Assembly (NCBI RefSeq): GCF_030323145.1
Contig: NZ_CP100470.1
Coordinates: 4,815,001-4,879,000 of the forward strand
Reading direction: 5' to 3'
DNA from: Mesorhizobium sp. C432A
GTDB lineage: Bacteria > Pseudomonadota > Alphaproteobacteria > Rhizobiales > Rhizobiaceae
Length of the DNA: 64,000 bases
Of this stretch, positions 55,800 to 64,000 are shown piece by piece. The notes under the pieces are model-generated. The model had not been told where the DNA came from and ran no database searches. It saw only the letters and a program-made list of their open reading frames with translations. The stretch's first letter is position 1. Every line of letters starts with the position of its first letter. Both the position numbers and the translations under genes were made by a program.

Positions 55800-56336
55800 T
55801 CAGAGGCCCAACCGCTCGACCTCTTCTTTCCTCACCTTCAAATCATAATCGAGCAAAAACTCGTCCAGCTGCGGCGGCGCGACCGAGCTGCCCGAGAGCA
55901 TCGCGTGAACCTGGCCGCGATGGTGGATGTCGTGCAGGAAGACATGGGCGAGAATGTCGCCGATCTTTTCGGGGATCATGCCGTCCTCGCGCCGGTCGGT
56001 GATGACCTGACGGTCGAGATCCGCCTCCGACAGCTTCTCGCAAAAGGCGATTAGGCGTCGATCTGCTGCGACCTGGGCGGCAAACAGCGCCTGCGGCACA
56101 TCGAACGGCACGTAGTCGTCATAAGCGGCCGCACCGACGCCGCCTTCTTCGAGAAAATCGAGATAGAGATGATCGACCGCGAGGATGTGGTTGAGCGTCG
56201 CCTTGATCGACGGGAAGAAGCTTGTGCGCTCGGCTTCGAATTCGCCGGGCTTTAGCTGCAGCACGGCGCGATAGAGCCGGTCGTTCGACCAGAGATTGTT
56301 GCCGGCCATGCGGCTGAAATGCTCGAGCAGGGTCAC
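55800..56336 (-). CDS. DinB-family metal-dependent protein
   Basis: This 178-residue four-helix-bundle protein has a typical DinB/YfiT metal triad: His in ATLNHILAVDH and the HxxxH in FLHDIHHRGQVHAML. The N-terminus (LLEHFSRMAGNNLWSND) is also typical of the family. Members include thiol transferases using bacillithiol, mycothiol or glutathione. As the tail gene of the hmgA operon it could act like a glutathione-dependent maleylpyruvate or maleylacetoacetate isomerase, but that is speculative. It overlaps the preceding gene by four bases. Confidence 0.85.
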   Translation of the reverse strand: MTLLEHFSRMAGNNLWSNDRLYRAVLQLKPGEFEAERTSFFPSIKATLNHILAVDHLYLDFLEEGGVGAAAYDDYVPFDVPQALFAAQVAADRRLIAFCEKLSEADLDRQVITDRREDGMIPEKIGDILAHVFLHDIHHRGQVHAMLSGSSVAPPQLDEFLLDYDLKVRKEEVERLGL

Positions 56337-56629
56337 GCGTTCATTCGTCTGATCAGGCCAATGCCAGCCGCCATCACCGCGAAGCCGGCGACAACGATCA
56401 GCAGCAGCCGGTTCATGCGCCGCCGCATCGCCTGCGTCTCCTCGTCCCGCGCCACATTGGTGTTGGTGATGGTGTGGAACATCATCGCCTTGCGCGGGTA
56501 GCCGCTGCGGTTGGTCAGATCGGGCGAGCGCGCCTCGATGCGGTAGCTCAGCCGGATCGCCTGGATGAAGACCATCAGAATGGCCAACGCCCAGACGCCG
56601 GCCAGCAGGTAGAACGCCTCGCCCGTCAT
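56333..56629 (-). CDS. Small two-helix membrane protein in the hmgA operon
   Basis: This 98-residue protein has transmembrane helices at about residues 5-25 and 73-92. They flank a basic cytoplasmic loop (RSGYPRKAMMFHTITNTNVARDE in part). ATG 56629 follows the FAA hydrolase gene by 14 bases, and its stop overlaps the DinB start (ATGA). I recognise no named family. Confidence 0.72.
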   Translation of the reverse strand: MTGEAFYLLAGVWALAILMVFIQAIRLSYRIEARSPDLTNRSGYPRKAMMFHTITNTNVARDEETQAMRRRMNRLLLIVVAGFAVMAAGIGLIRRMNA

Positions 56630-56643
56630 TGCATTGCCCCCTC

Positions 56644-57657
56644 TTATGCCTGGGACTTCTCGACCTTCTGCTCGATGGCGCCGAAGATCGAGTTTCCGCT
56701 TTTATTCTTCATCTCGATACGCACCGTATCGCCAAAGCGCAGGAACGGCGCCTTGGGCTCGCCAGACTCAATGGTCTCGATCATGCGCAGTTCAGCGATG
56801 CAGGAATAGCCGGCGCCGCCGGCCGCCACCGGTTTGCCCGGCCCGCCATCCAGCTTGTTGGAGACGGTGCCGGAGCCGATGATGGTGCCGGCAACCAGCG
56901 GCCGTGTCTTTGCGGCATGGGCAATCAGCGCCGGGAAGTCGAAGGTCATGTCGACGCCGGCATTAGCACGGCCGAACGGCTTGCCGTTGACGTCGGCGAG
57001 CAGAGGCAGGTTGACCTTGCCGCCATCCCAGGCGTCGCCGAGTTCGTCCGGCGTCACCGCCACCGGCGAAAAAGCCGAGGACGGCTTCGACTGGAAGAAG
57101 CCAAACCCCTTGGCGAGCTCGGGTCCGGTGAGCGCGCGCAGCGTCACATCATTGACCAGCATGACCAGCCGGATGGCGGCGCGCGCCTGGTCGAGGCTGG
57201 CGCCCATCGGCACATCGTCGACGACGACGGCGACCTCCGCCTCCATGTCGATGCCGAAGGCTTCGTCCGCCGCGCGGATCGGCTCGCGCGGCGCGATAAA
57301 GGAATCCGAGCCACCCTGGTAGATCAGCGGATCGGTCCAGAAGCTTGCCGGCATCTCGGCGCCGCGGGCTTTGCGCACCAGCTCGACGTGGTTCACATAG
57401 GCAGAACCATCGGCCCATTGATAGGCGCGCGGCAGCGGCGAATGGGCGTCATGCTCATGGAAGCGTGCCGACGGCACCGCATTGTTCTCCAGCGATTCGG
57501 CGATCGTCGCCAGGTGCGGCGAAATCCGCTGCCAGTCGTCGAGTGCGGCCTGCAGCGTGCGCGCCAGGAACGAGGCGTCGGTGAAGCGCGTCAGGTCGCG
57601 CGAGACGACGACAAGCTTTCCGTCGCGCGTTCCGTCCCTCAATGTGGCAAGCTTCAT
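56644..57657 (-). CDS. Fumarylacetoacetate hydrolase family protein (probable fumarylacetoacetase)
   Basis: This 337-residue FAH-fold enzyme probably cleaves fumarylacetoacetate to fumarate and acetoacetate, the last step of homogentisate degradation. The catalytic domain shows DMEAEVAVVVDDVP (metal acid ligands), LVMLVNDVTLRAL, GFGFFQSKPSSAFSPVAV and AGTIIGSGTVSNK. It is shorter than the eukaryotic-type enzyme (about 420) and belongs to the compact bacterial branch. The start overlaps the MBL stop by four bases in the hmgA operon. Other C-C hydrolase activities of the family cannot be excluded, but the context supports the call. Confidence 0.87.
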   Translation of the reverse strand: MKLATLRDGTRDGKLVVVSRDLTRFTDASFLARTLQAALDDWQRISPHLATIAESLENNAVPSARFHEHDAHSPLPRAYQWADGSAYVNHVELVRKARGAEMPASFWTDPLIYQGGSDSFIAPREPIRAADEAFGIDMEAEVAVVVDDVPMGASLDQARAAIRLVMLVNDVTLRALTGPELAKGFGFFQSKPSSAFSPVAVTPDELGDAWDGGKVNLPLLADVNGKPFGRANAGVDMTFDFPALIAHAAKTRPLVAGTIIGSGTVSNKLDGGPGKPVAAGGAGYSCIAELRMIETIESGEPKAPFLRFGDTVRIEMKNKSGNSIFGAIEQKVEKSQA

Positions 57658-58541
57658 GCGGTTTCCTCTCCTGATGCGGCTTTGGCGCCGTCTAATTTCA
57701 CAACAAGGCCGTCGCGGGCAATCGTCAAGTCACCCACCCATGATTTCCTGACAGCAGCCTCCCAGTCGGCCTCGCCGATCTCGGGATCATCGGCCGGAAT
57801 GAGGTGGTTGAGCACCAGCCTCTTCACCCCGGCATCGCTGGCGATGCGGCCTGCCTGCTCGGCAAATGAGTGGCTGGCAAGCAGATGCTCTTTCAGCCGC
57901 GCGCCATTGCCGGTCCTGGCGACCAGCCGCTCGATGCCTTCTTCCAGCATGGCCTCATGGACGAGAATGTCGGCATTTCGGGCAAAGCCTGCGAGCGGCG
58001 GAAAGAAGGCTGTGTCGGCCGAGAACACGACGCTATTCGCACCATGCTCGAAGCGCAGCGCGAAACAGTCGGTCACCGGCGGATGGTCGACGCGCAGTGC
58101 CGAGACCTTCAGGCCGCGCTGCGCAAAAATCTCGCCCTCGCCGAATTCCACGATCGAAACCATTTCGCGAATGTCCGGCCTGCCCTCATCGACGATGCGA
58201 ATTTCGATGTCGAACTCCATCGCCTGGCAGAAACGGCGCCAGTATTGGCCGGTGCCGGGCGGTCCGAACAGCGTCACCGGGCTGGCGAGGCCGGCGGTCC
58301 AGGCGGTGTGGAGCAACGGGCCCAGTTCCAGCACATGGTCGGAATGCAGATGGGTGATGAAGACCAGGTCGAGCGCCTTCAGGCTGACGGCGGCATCGAC
58401 CAGGCCGCGCGTGACGCCGAGCCCGCAATCGACGACGATGGTTCGCCCGCCCAGTTCCAGCAGCGACGAACTCGGCCACGGCCCGCCCGGCCGCAGCGCC
58501 GGGCCGCCCTTGGAGCCGAGAAGCACCAGCCGGTCGTTCAT
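57654..58541 (-). CDS. MBL-fold metallo-hydrolase, RNase Z-like
   Basis: This 295-residue metallo-beta-lactamase-fold hydrolase has the metal motif ITHLHSDHVLELGP and further ligands in VVFSADTAFF and LVLNHLIPADD. The architecture is like ribonuclease Z/arylsulfatase-type MBL proteins, without the tRNA exosite. It sits between hmgA (10 bases) and the FAA hydrolase gene (four-base overlap), so it should serve this pathway, perhaps on a thioester, lactone or ester side product. No described step of the canonical route needs it. Confidence 0.83.
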   Translation of the reverse strand: MNDRLVLLGSKGGPALRPGGPWPSSSLLELGGRTIVVDCGLGVTRGLVDAAVSLKALDLVFITHLHSDHVLELGPLLHTAWTAGLASPVTLFGPPGTGQYWRRFCQAMEFDIEIRIVDEGRPDIREMVSIVEFGEGEIFAQRGLKVSALRVDHPPVTDCFALRFEHGANSVVFSADTAFFPPLAGFARNADILVHEAMLEEGIERLVARTGNGARLKEHLLASHSFAEQAGRIASDAGVKRLVLNHLIPADDPEIGEADWEAAVRKSWVGDLTIARDGLVVKLDGAKAASGEETA

Positions 58542-58551
58542 TGGGCTGATC

Positions 58552-59865
58552 TCAAGACCAGTCGCCCTCCGGCGTGCCGTTGAAACGCTTCTTCAGATCG
58601 GTCCAGCAATCGATGTAATTGTCCTGCCTCGTTTCAAGCTCGGCGCCGTAGCGGGTGAGCATTTGCGGGAATCGGGTCTCGAACATGAAGGCCATGGTGT
58701 TGTCGAGCTTGACCGGTTTCAGCTCCGAGCGCGAGGCCTTTTCGAAGCCAGGCGCGTCTGGGCCGTGGGCCAGCATCAGATTGTGCAGGCTGATGCCGCC
58801 CGGGACAAAACCTTCTTCCTTGGCGTCGTACTGGCCGTGGATCAGGCCCATGAACTCGCTCATGATGTTTCGGTGGTACCAGGGCGGGCGGAACGTATCC
58901 TCCGCCACCAGCCAGCGCGGCGGGAAGATGACGAAGTCGATGTTGGCGGTGCCCTCCTCGCCGCTCGGCGCCGTCAGCACGGTGAAGATCGACGGATCGG
59001 GATGGTCGAACAGGATGGCGCCGACCGGAGAAAACGTCGCCAGATCATATTTGTAGGGCGCATAATTGCCGTGCCAGGCGACGACGTCGAGCGGCGAATG
59101 GCCGATCTCGGTGACGTTGAAATTGCCGCACCATTTCACCGTCAGCCGGCACGGCGTCTCCTTCTCCTCGAACCAGGCGCAGGGCGTCTTGAAGTCGCGC
59201 GGATTGGCGAGGCAATTGGCGCCGATCGGACCGCGGTCGGGCAGCGTCAGCTTGGCACCATAGTTTTCGCAGACATAGCCGCGCACTTCCTTGTCGATGA
59301 GCTCGACCTTGAACACCAGCCCGCGCGGCAAAACGGCGATCTCGCCGGGCCGCAGCTCGATGACGCCCATCTCGGTGACGAAGCGCAAGGCGCCGACCTG
59401 GGGGACGATCAGCAACTCGCCATCGGCATTGAAGAAATGGTCGTCGACCATCGATCGGTTGGCGACATAGACATGCGCGGCCATGCCGCTTTGGCCCAGC
59501 ACATCTCCGGCGCTGGTGATGGTGCGCATCCCTTGAATGAAATCGGTCGGCTCCTTCGGCATCGGCACCGGGTTCCAGCGGTACTGGCCGAGCGCCAGCT
59601 CGTGGTCGCCGACATTGGGAGCGGTCTTCCACAGGGGATAGCTCGCCGCCTTGAAGCGGCCGGTGTGTTTTACGCTCGGCCGGATGCGGTAGAGCCAGGA
59701 GCGCTCATTGGTGCCGCGCGGGGCGGTGAAGGGCGAGCCCGAGAGCTGCTCGGCATAAAGTCCGTAAGCCGGTCGCTGCGGGGAATTGCGCCCTTGCGGC
59801 AGCGAGCCGGGCAGCGTTTCGGTCTCAAAATCATTGCCGAAGCCCGGCATGTAGGAAAATTCCAT
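58552..59865 (-). CDS. hmgA: Homogentisate 1,2-dioxygenase
   Basis: This 437-residue ring-cleaving Fe(II) dioxygenase converts homogentisate to maleylacetoacetate. The iron ligands are His in [12 protein letters not shown], Glu in the same motif and His in [10 protein letters not shown]; the N-terminus [12 protein letters not shown] is diagnostic. ATG 59865 follows AGGGAGG by about six bases, so the longer in-frame extension is rejected. It heads a five-gene minus-strand operon: hmgA, MBL hydrolase, FAA hydrolase, membrane protein, DinB. Maleylacetoacetate isomerase is not encoded in the window. Confidence 0.96.
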   Translation of the reverse strand: MEFSYMPGFGNDFETETLPGSLPQGRNSPQRPAYGLYAEQLSGSPFTAPRGTNERSWLYRIRPSVKHTGRFKAASYPLWKTAPNVGDHELALGQYRWNPVPMPKEPTDFIQGMRTITSAGDVLGQSGMAAHVYVANRSMVDDHFFNADGELLIVPQVGALRFVTEMGVIELRPGEIAVLPRGLVFKVELIDKEVRGYVCENYGAKLTLPDRGPIGANCLANPRDFKTPCAWFEEKETPCRLTVKWCGNFNVTEIGHSPLDVVAWHGNYAPYKYDLATFSPVGAILFDHPDPSIFTVLTAPSGEEGTANIDFVIFPPRWLVAEDTFRPPWYHRNIMSEFMGLIHGQYDAKEEGFVPGGISLHNLMLAHGPDAPGFEKASRSELKPVKLDNTMAFMFETRFPQMLTRYGAELETRQDNYIDCWTDLKKRFNGTPEGDWS

Positions 59866-59934
59866 CCGATCCTCCCTGATCCCGACCGCCGCGAAGCGAG
59901 GCCTGCCGGCTATGTTGACCAAACTGGTTTCATT

Positions 59935-59959
59935 TGTAACCATCGAAAATGTAACTATC
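59935..59959. promoter_or_regulatory. Direct repeat in the hmgA-marR control region
   Basis: TGTAACCATC (59935-59944) and TGTAACTATC (59950-59959) repeat with a 15-base period in the 124-base gap between divergent hmgA and the MarR gene. They lie in the only AT-rich patch there. They are candidate sites for the MarR regulator; no perfect palindrome was found. Confidence 0.4.
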
Positions 59960-59989
59960 AACGGCTGATGCCGCATCCACGGTGCGCAT

Positions 59990-60425
59990 ATGAACCCTCG
60001 AACTCGAAAATTTCCTGCCCTACCGGCTCTACCGGCTGGCCGATGCCGTCAGCCGCGAATTTTCAAAAATCTACCGCGACCGTCACGGTCTGACGCGGCC
60101 GGAATGGCGCGCCCTGTCAGGGCTCGGACAGCGCGGCACCATGACGGCGACAGCGCTTGGCGAACAGTCGGCCATGCACAAGACCAAGGTGTCGCGCGCC
60201 GTGGCGGAACTGGAGCGAAGGCGCTGGCTGGTACGCACAACTGACGAGAATGATCGACGTGTGGAGCACCTGGCGCTGACGAAGGCGGGGCTGGCGGCCT
60301 ATGGCGAAATGGTGCCGCTGGCGAAGGCGTTCGAACGGGAGTTGCTGGAGAGGTTGAGCACAGAGGAGCGGACAGCGATTGTGAGCGGCGTGGCGGCGCT
60401 GGAGGCAAAACTCACCTTGGGTTGA
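59990..60425 (+). CDS. MarR-family regulator with an apparent frameshift at codon 3
   Basis: The winged-helix protein is open in frame from a TGA at 59991, running [18 protein letters not shown] ... [17 protein letters not shown] ... [15 protein letters not shown] ... [13 protein letters not shown] to the stop at 60425. No ATG, GTG or TTG lies in that frame until the ATG at 60141, which would remove the first half of the fold. ATG 59990 is one frame off. Removing one C from AACCCTCG would give [16 protein letters not shown], a normal MarR start. So a one-base insertion at about 59995-59997, real or from sequencing, disrupts the gene. It is divergent from hmgA and is the likely regulator of homogentisate degradation. 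Confidence 0.72.
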
Positions 60426-60456
60426 GATCTTCCCATAAGTTCGACCGTCGCTGAAA

Positions 60457-61080
60457 TCAGATCGCGAATGCGGCAGGCAACGCCCCTAGACCGTAATAGG
60501 CGCGTTCGGCTTCAATGAAGCCTCTGACACGGCTTCGAAATGCCGCCGGATCATCAATGTAGGCTAGAAGCGCCTGCGCTTGCGAAGCCGCGTGTCTTTG
60601 AGCGCTTTCAAACAGTCGCCTTGCCGTTTCAAAATCACCGGCCAAACCAGCCGCCACCCCGGTGTGGAAGGCCGCCCACTCGCCGTAGGCGCCCGGCTGC
60701 AATTCACTCACGAGGATTTTCGCTGTGGTTTGGACGGAAGGGAACATCGATCGGTGAACCTGATCGATTTCGACGACCTTCTTGGCCATTTGATCAACCG
60801 CGAGAAGAAACTGTGGCGGGCTCTCGAACGGAGCGAACTGTCCAATGCGCTCAACGCGATCGAAGGTAATCGTTTCCGGAAGCGAACCCCAGAGCCAGTG
60901 GACTGCTACGTTAAGGTAAGTGCCCTTGGACCAGGAACTGGGCTGGAACTCGACTACACTTAGCCAGAAGCCGCGATCGGCGATCCAGATTCGGGACTGC
61001 CCTTTGCGTCGAAATCCGGCCGGCTTCAGTACGAGCTTTGCCTGCGAGGCAATGATACGACCGTGCTCATTGTCCGCCAT
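60457..61080 (-). CDS. DUF4304-like hypothetical protein
   Basis: This 207-residue soluble protein begins with a segment like DUF4304 (LKPAGFRRKGQSRIWIADRGFWLSVVEFQPS in part) and has a helical C-terminal half (AGDFETARRLFESAQRHAA). DUF4304 proteins are of unknown function and often lie in accessory regions. ATG 61080 is the only sensible start. It is downstream of tdh on the same strand, 18 bases away, but has no evident link to threonine degradation. Confidence 0.65.
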   Translation of the reverse strand: MADNEHGRIIASQAKLVLKPAGFRRKGQSRIWIADRGFWLSVVEFQPSSWSKGTYLNVAVHWLWGSLPETITFDRVERIGQFAPFESPPQFLLAVDQMAKKVVEIDQVHRSMFPSVQTTAKILVSELQPGAYGEWAAFHTGVAAGLAGDFETARRLFESAQRHAASQAQALLAYIDDPAAFRSRVRGFIEAERAYYGLGALPAAFAI

Positions 61081-61098
61081 CTTGCACCCACACGTGCC

Positions 61099-62133
61099 TC
61101 ACCAATCCATCACCACCTTGCCCGAACTGCCGCTCCGCATCGCGTCAAACCCCGTCTGGAAATCGTCGATCCCAATGCGGTGCGTAATCAGACCCGACAC
61201 ATCCAGCGGCCCCTGCACCAGGGCGATCATCTTGTACCAGGTCTCGAACATTTCGCGGCCGTAGATGCCCTTCAAGTGCAGCATCTTGAAGATGACCTTG
61301 TTCCAGTCGATTTCGAAGCCGGTCGGCGCGATGCCCAGAATGGCGATCTTGCCGCCATTGTTCATGGTGTCGATCATGTCGCGAAAGGCGGGCGCGGCGC
61401 CCGACATTTCGAGGCCGACGTCAAAACCCTCGGTCATGCCCAGCGCCGGCATAACGTCGCGCAGTTTTTCCTTCGAGGCATCGACGACATGCTGGACGCC
61501 GAGCTTTTTGGCCAGCGCCAGCCGCACCGGGTTGATGTCGGTGATGACGACTTTTCGCGCCCCCACACATTGGGCAACGAGCGCGCCCATGATGCCGATC
61601 GGCCCGGCGCCGGTGACCAGAACGTCTTCACCGACCAGGTCGAAGGACAGAGCGGTGTGGACGGCATTGCCCAAGGGATCGAAAATCGCCGCGATCTCGT
61701 CGGGCACATCGTCGGGGATCGGCACGACATTGTGCTGCGGAATCGCCAGATACTCGCCGAAGGCGCCGGGACGGTTGACGCCGACGCCGAGCGTGTTGCG
61801 GCAGAGATGGCCCCTGCCGGCGCGGCAATTGCGGCAATGGCCGCAGACGATGTGGCCTTCGCTGGAGACGCGCTGGCCGACCTTGTATTCGGTGACCGCA
61901 GCACCAAAATCGGCAACCGTGCCGACGAATTCATGGCCGGTCACCATCGGCACCGGCACCGTCTTTTGCGCCCACTGGTCCCAATTGTAGATGTGCACGT
62001 CGGTGCCGCAGATCGCCGTCTTCTTGACCTTGATCAGCACGTCGTTAGGGCCGATCTCCGGCACCGGCACCTCTTCCATCCAGATGCCCGGTTCAGCCTT
62101 GGCCTTCACCAGCGCCTTCATCATGTTCGACAT
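61099..62133 (-). CDS. tdh: L-threonine 3-dehydrogenase
   Basis: This 344-residue zinc-dependent medium-chain dehydrogenase oxidises L-threonine to 2-amino-3-ketobutyrate with NAD+. Catalytic-zinc residues lie in [15 protein letters not shown] and VTGHEFVG; the structural zinc uses the four cysteines of [15 protein letters not shown]. The NAD site is [14 protein letters not shown] 62133 follows AAGGAG by seven bases; the longer frame upstream is a repeat element. It is the second gene after kbl, and the repeat at 62145-62297 lies between them. Confidence 0.96.
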   Translation of the reverse strand: MSNMMKALVKAKAEPGIWMEEVPVPEIGPNDVLIKVKKTAICGTDVHIYNWDQWAQKTVPVPMVTGHEFVGTVADFGAAVTEYKVGQRVSSEGHIVCGHCRNCRAGRGHLCRNTLGVGVNRPGAFGEYLAIPQHNVVPIPDDVPDEIAAIFDPLGNAVHTALSFDLVGEDVLVTGAGPIGIMGALVAQCVGARKVVITDINPVRLALAKKLGVQHVVDASKEKLRDVMPALGMTEGFDVGLEMSGAAPAFRDMIDTMNNGGKIAILGIAPTGFEIDWNKVIFKMLHLKGIYGREMFETWYKMIALVQGPLDVSGLITHRIGIDDFQTGFDAMRSGSSGKVVMDW

Positions 62134-62144
62134 GCTACAACTCC

Positions 62145-62297
62145 TTACCCTCCCCCTTGTGGGGAGGGTGGCCCGAAGGGCCGGGTGGGGGTCAAAAACT
62201 GGCGGAGGTCGTGACCCTGCAGACCCCCACCCCGCCTCCCGCCCACTTGCTTCGCAAGCGGTCGAAAGTCGACCCTCCCCACAAAGGGGGAGGGTAA
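62145..62297. repeat. Palindromic repeat, family C, copy 3 (expanded)
   Basis: It again runs from TTACC to GGTAA, with outer stems CCTCCCCCTTGTGGGGAGG and CCTCCCCACAAAGGGGGAGG. The centre is longer (about 153 bases against 105-109) and includes GGCCCGAAGGGCC and CTTGCTTCGCAAG hairpins. It lies inside the kbl-tdh pair, just after the kbl stop. Confidence 0.82.
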
Positions 62298-62302
62298 AAC
62301 TC

Positions 62303-63490
62303 TCAGCCAATCACGCCCAGTTCCTTGCCGACCGCCGCGAATGCTGCCACGGCGCGGTCGATGTCGGCGGTGGAATGCGCCGCCGACATCTGGGTGCGGA
62401 TGCGCGCCTGGCCTTTCGGCACCACCGGGAAGGAAAAGCCGATAACATAGATGCCGCGCTTCAGCATACGCGCCGCCATTTCCTGCGCCAGGCTGGCATC
62501 GCCCAGCATCACCGGGATGATCGGGTGATCGGCGCCGGCCAACGTGAAGCCAAGCTTGCCCATCTCGGAGCGAAAGCGCGCCGCATTGGCATAGAGGCGT
62601 TCGCGCAGGGCGTCGCCATTGCGGATCAGCTCGAACACCTTGATCGAGGCGCCGGCAATCGCCGGCATCAGCGTGTTGGAGAAGAGATAAGGCCGCGAAC
62701 GCTGGCGCAGCCAGTCGACCACCTGGCTTTTGCCGGAGGTGTAGCCGCCGGAGGCGCCGCCGAGCGCCTTGCCGAGCGTGCCGGTGATGATATCCACCCT
62801 GCCCTCGACGCCGCAATGCTCGGCCGAGCCGCGGCCGTTTTTGCCGACGAAGCCGACGGCATGGCTGTCGTCGACCATGACCATGGCGTCGTATTTTTCC
62901 GCGAGGTCGCAGACGCCTTTAAGATTGGCGATGATGCCATCCATGGAGAACACACCGTCGGTGGCGATCAGGCGGAAGCGGCAGTCTTTCGCCTCCTTCA
63001 GCCGGGCTTCGAGATCGGCCATGTCGTTGTTGGCGTAGCGGAAACGCTTGGCCTTCGACAGCCGCACACCGTCGATGATCGAGGCATGGTTCAGCGCATC
63101 GGAAATGATCGCATCCTCCTCGCCGAGCAGTGTCTCGAACAGGCCGCCATTGGCGTCGAAGCAGGAGCCGTAGAGGATGGTGTCGTCCATGCCGAGGAAT
63201 GATGAAATCGTTGATTCAAGCTGCTTGTGCTCTTCCTGCGTGCCGCAGATGAAGCGCACCGAGGCCATGCCGTAGCCGTAGCGGTCCAGCGCGCCTTTGG
63301 CTGCATCGCGCAATTCTGAGTTGTCGGCGAGGCCGAGATAGTTGTTGGCGCAGAAATTCAGCACCTTGTCGCCGCCGACCTCGATCTCAGCCGACTGGGT
63401 CGAGGTGATCACCCGCTCGGATTTGTAGAGCCCGGCGGATTTCAGCCCTTGCAGTTCGTTGTCGATATGGGAGAGGAATGCCGCGATCAT
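62303..63490 (-). CDS. kbl: Glycine C-acetyltransferase (2-amino-3-ketobutyrate CoA ligase)
   Basis: This 395-residue PLP enzyme of the alpha-oxoamine synthase family cleaves 2-amino-3-ketobutyrate with CoA to glycine and acetyl-CoA. Features are [10 protein letters not shown], the [11 protein letters not shown] segment, the PLP-stacking [10 protein letters not shown] and the cofactor lysine in [18 protein letters not shown] 63490 has AGGA seven bases upstream. With tdh it completes two-step threonine degradation. Confidence 0.96.
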   Translation of the reverse strand: MIAAFLSHIDNELQGLKSAGLYKSERVITSTQSAEIEVGGDKVLNFCANNYLGLADNSELRDAAKGALDRYGYGMASVRFICGTQEEHKQLESTISSFLGMDDTILYGSCFDANGGLFETLLGEEDAIISDALNHASIIDGVRLSKAKRFRYANNDMADLEARLKEAKDCRFRLIATDGVFSMDGIIANLKGVCDLAEKYDAMVMVDDSHAVGFVGKNGRGSAEHCGVEGRVDIITGTLGKALGGASGGYTSGKSQVVDWLRQRSRPYLFSNTLMPAIAGASIKVFELIRNGDALRERLYANAARFRSEMGKLGFTLAGADHPIIPVMLGDASLAQEMAARMLKRGIYVIGFSFPVVPKGQARIRTQMSAAHSTADIDRAVAAFAAVGKELGVIG

Positions 63491-63798
63491 GATCAGGTCC
63501 TGTTGAGATTGGCGCGACTGTCGCGCTACGCGCACTAAAAATCCACCGCAAAAGCGACCGCTTCGGTGGCGCGGCTGCCTCAACCCTGGCGCGATCCGAT
63601 CGCATGGCCAGCATGCTGGAGTAGCAGGCACGCGAATTCGGCCATGCCGCGAAAGAACATGATAACCATCTCAGCAGCTTTCGTTTACTGCGGAGCAGCA
63701 GTTCCGCCGGCTTCCAAACCTGTTAACCCTTTCAAGGCAATGGTGTTCTTGCCACGAATCGGTGGCAGAAATCCGTCGACCGAGGGATCACCTAGAAT
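63491..63798. other. Divergent control region of kbl and the terminal sensor gene
   Basis: These 308 bases separate kbl from the plus-strand gene that runs out of the window. The only structure noticed is TGCCAC-GAATCG-GTGGCA at 63750-63767, a six-base inverted repeat about 30 bases before the plus-strand start, possibly an operator. No small gene is supported. Confidence 0.5.
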
Positions 63799-64000
63799 AT
63801 GTCGCAGCAGCCGGCGCAAACCGTCTCGGGCAAACTCATCCTGCTGATCAAGAGCGGCTACTGGCTGGCGCTGCTGATCATCGCCGCCATGGTGATGGCC
63901 TCCTTCATCCTGCTGCAGCAGATGATGGCGGCGCAACAGCACAACCATACTCTGCTCGACATCGTCAGCACCCAGAAGGCGCTGTCGCAGCGCATTGTCT
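63799..64000 (+). CDS. Membrane sensor-like protein, N-terminus only (3' partial)
   Basis: ATG 63799 opens a frame that continues past the window end with 67 codons visible. The start is cytoplasmic (MSQQPAQTVSGKL), then one transmembrane helix at about residues 14-40 (LALLIIAAMVMASFILL), then a periplasmic helix with LLDIVSTQKALSQRIV. That last segment resembles the N-terminal helix of PilJ-type sensor domains (S-Q-R-I near the end), which occur in chemoreceptors, histidine kinases and cyclic-di-GMP enzymes. The output domain is outside the window. Confidence 0.6.
   Translation, partial: MSQQPAQTVSGKLILLIKSGYWLALLIIAAMVMASFILLQQMMAAQQHNHTLLDIVSTQKALSQRIV

Noticed and set aside
56629..60093. 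Plus-strand ORF of 1,154 codons
   Set aside because: It is antisense to the whole hmgA operon, whose genes have strong motifs and ribosome-binding sites; this frame is a codon-bias shadow.

Overview
The window is high-GC DNA with dense, short-spaced operons, Shine-Dalgarno-led genes and many GTG/TTG starts. The gene content points to a Rhizobiales alphaproteobacterium, most likely Mesorhizobium or a close relative. The main pointers are an adjacent pair for cyclic beta-1,2-glucan synthesis and export (ndvB, ndvA), a hut cluster using the HutF/HutG branch, a homogentisate pathway, and several families of GC-rich palindromic intergenic repeats built on CTCCCC-TTGTGGGGAG-type stems. The genus is an inference. 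No rRNA, tRNA, CRISPR array, prophage or insertion sequence was seen.

Layout. 0-6.6 kb: an RTX metalloprotease of the serralysin type (its 5' end lies outside the window), a small exported YbaY/YscW-like protein, and a type I secretion ABC protein with its membrane-fusion partner. 6.6-11 kb: aldehyde dehydrogenase, an ACT-domain protein, a GNAT acetyltransferase preceded by a possible leader ORF and terminator, a YeiH-type permease, and free-methionine-(R)-sulfoxide reductase. 11-17.8 kb: a GlxA-type regulator, then a same-strand series of M24 metallohydrolase, isochorismatase-like amidohydrolase, HSL-type esterase and peptide-type solute-binding protein, separated by palindromic repeats. 17.9-20.6 kb: small membrane proteins and decayed genes. 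20.7-26.7 kb: a six-gene operon DUF4129 - DUF4350 - MoxR - DUF58 - SpoIIM-like - RDD. 26.7-33.4 kb: accessory genes (a hypothetical protein, a broken small gene, lyxose isomerase, a DSD1-like PLP enzyme, a toxin-antitoxin pair with a frameshifted toxin, a TPR-sulfotransferase, an outer-membrane protein, ccmC). 33.5-44.3 kb: ndvA and ndvB. 44.5-52.6 kb: histidine utilisation, with hutIHGUD on the minus strand and hutFC on the plus strand, around a palindromic operator. 52.7-60.4 kb: RidA, a phosphatase-like protein and tyrosine/homogentisate catabolism (an Lrp-type regulator, HPPD, an hmgA operon and a MarR regulator). 60.4-64 kb: a DUF4304-like protein, the kbl-tdh threonine degradation pair, and the start of a membrane sensor-like gene.

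How the genes work together. The Hut enzymes convert histidine to glutamate plus formate through formimidoylglutamate and formylglutamate. HPPD, HmgA and the FAA hydrolase carry 4-hydroxyphenylpyruvate through homogentisate toward fumarate and acetoacetate, although maleylacetoacetate isomerase is not in the window. Tdh and Kbl convert threonine through 2-amino-3-ketobutyrate to glycine and acetyl-CoA. NdvB makes, and NdvA exports, periplasmic cyclic glucan.

Five loci (near 18.65, 19.33, 27.25, 29.63 and 59.99 kb) each look disrupted by a single-base length change, mostly in short homopolymers. They are either recent decay or sequence errors, and several functional calls depend on which.
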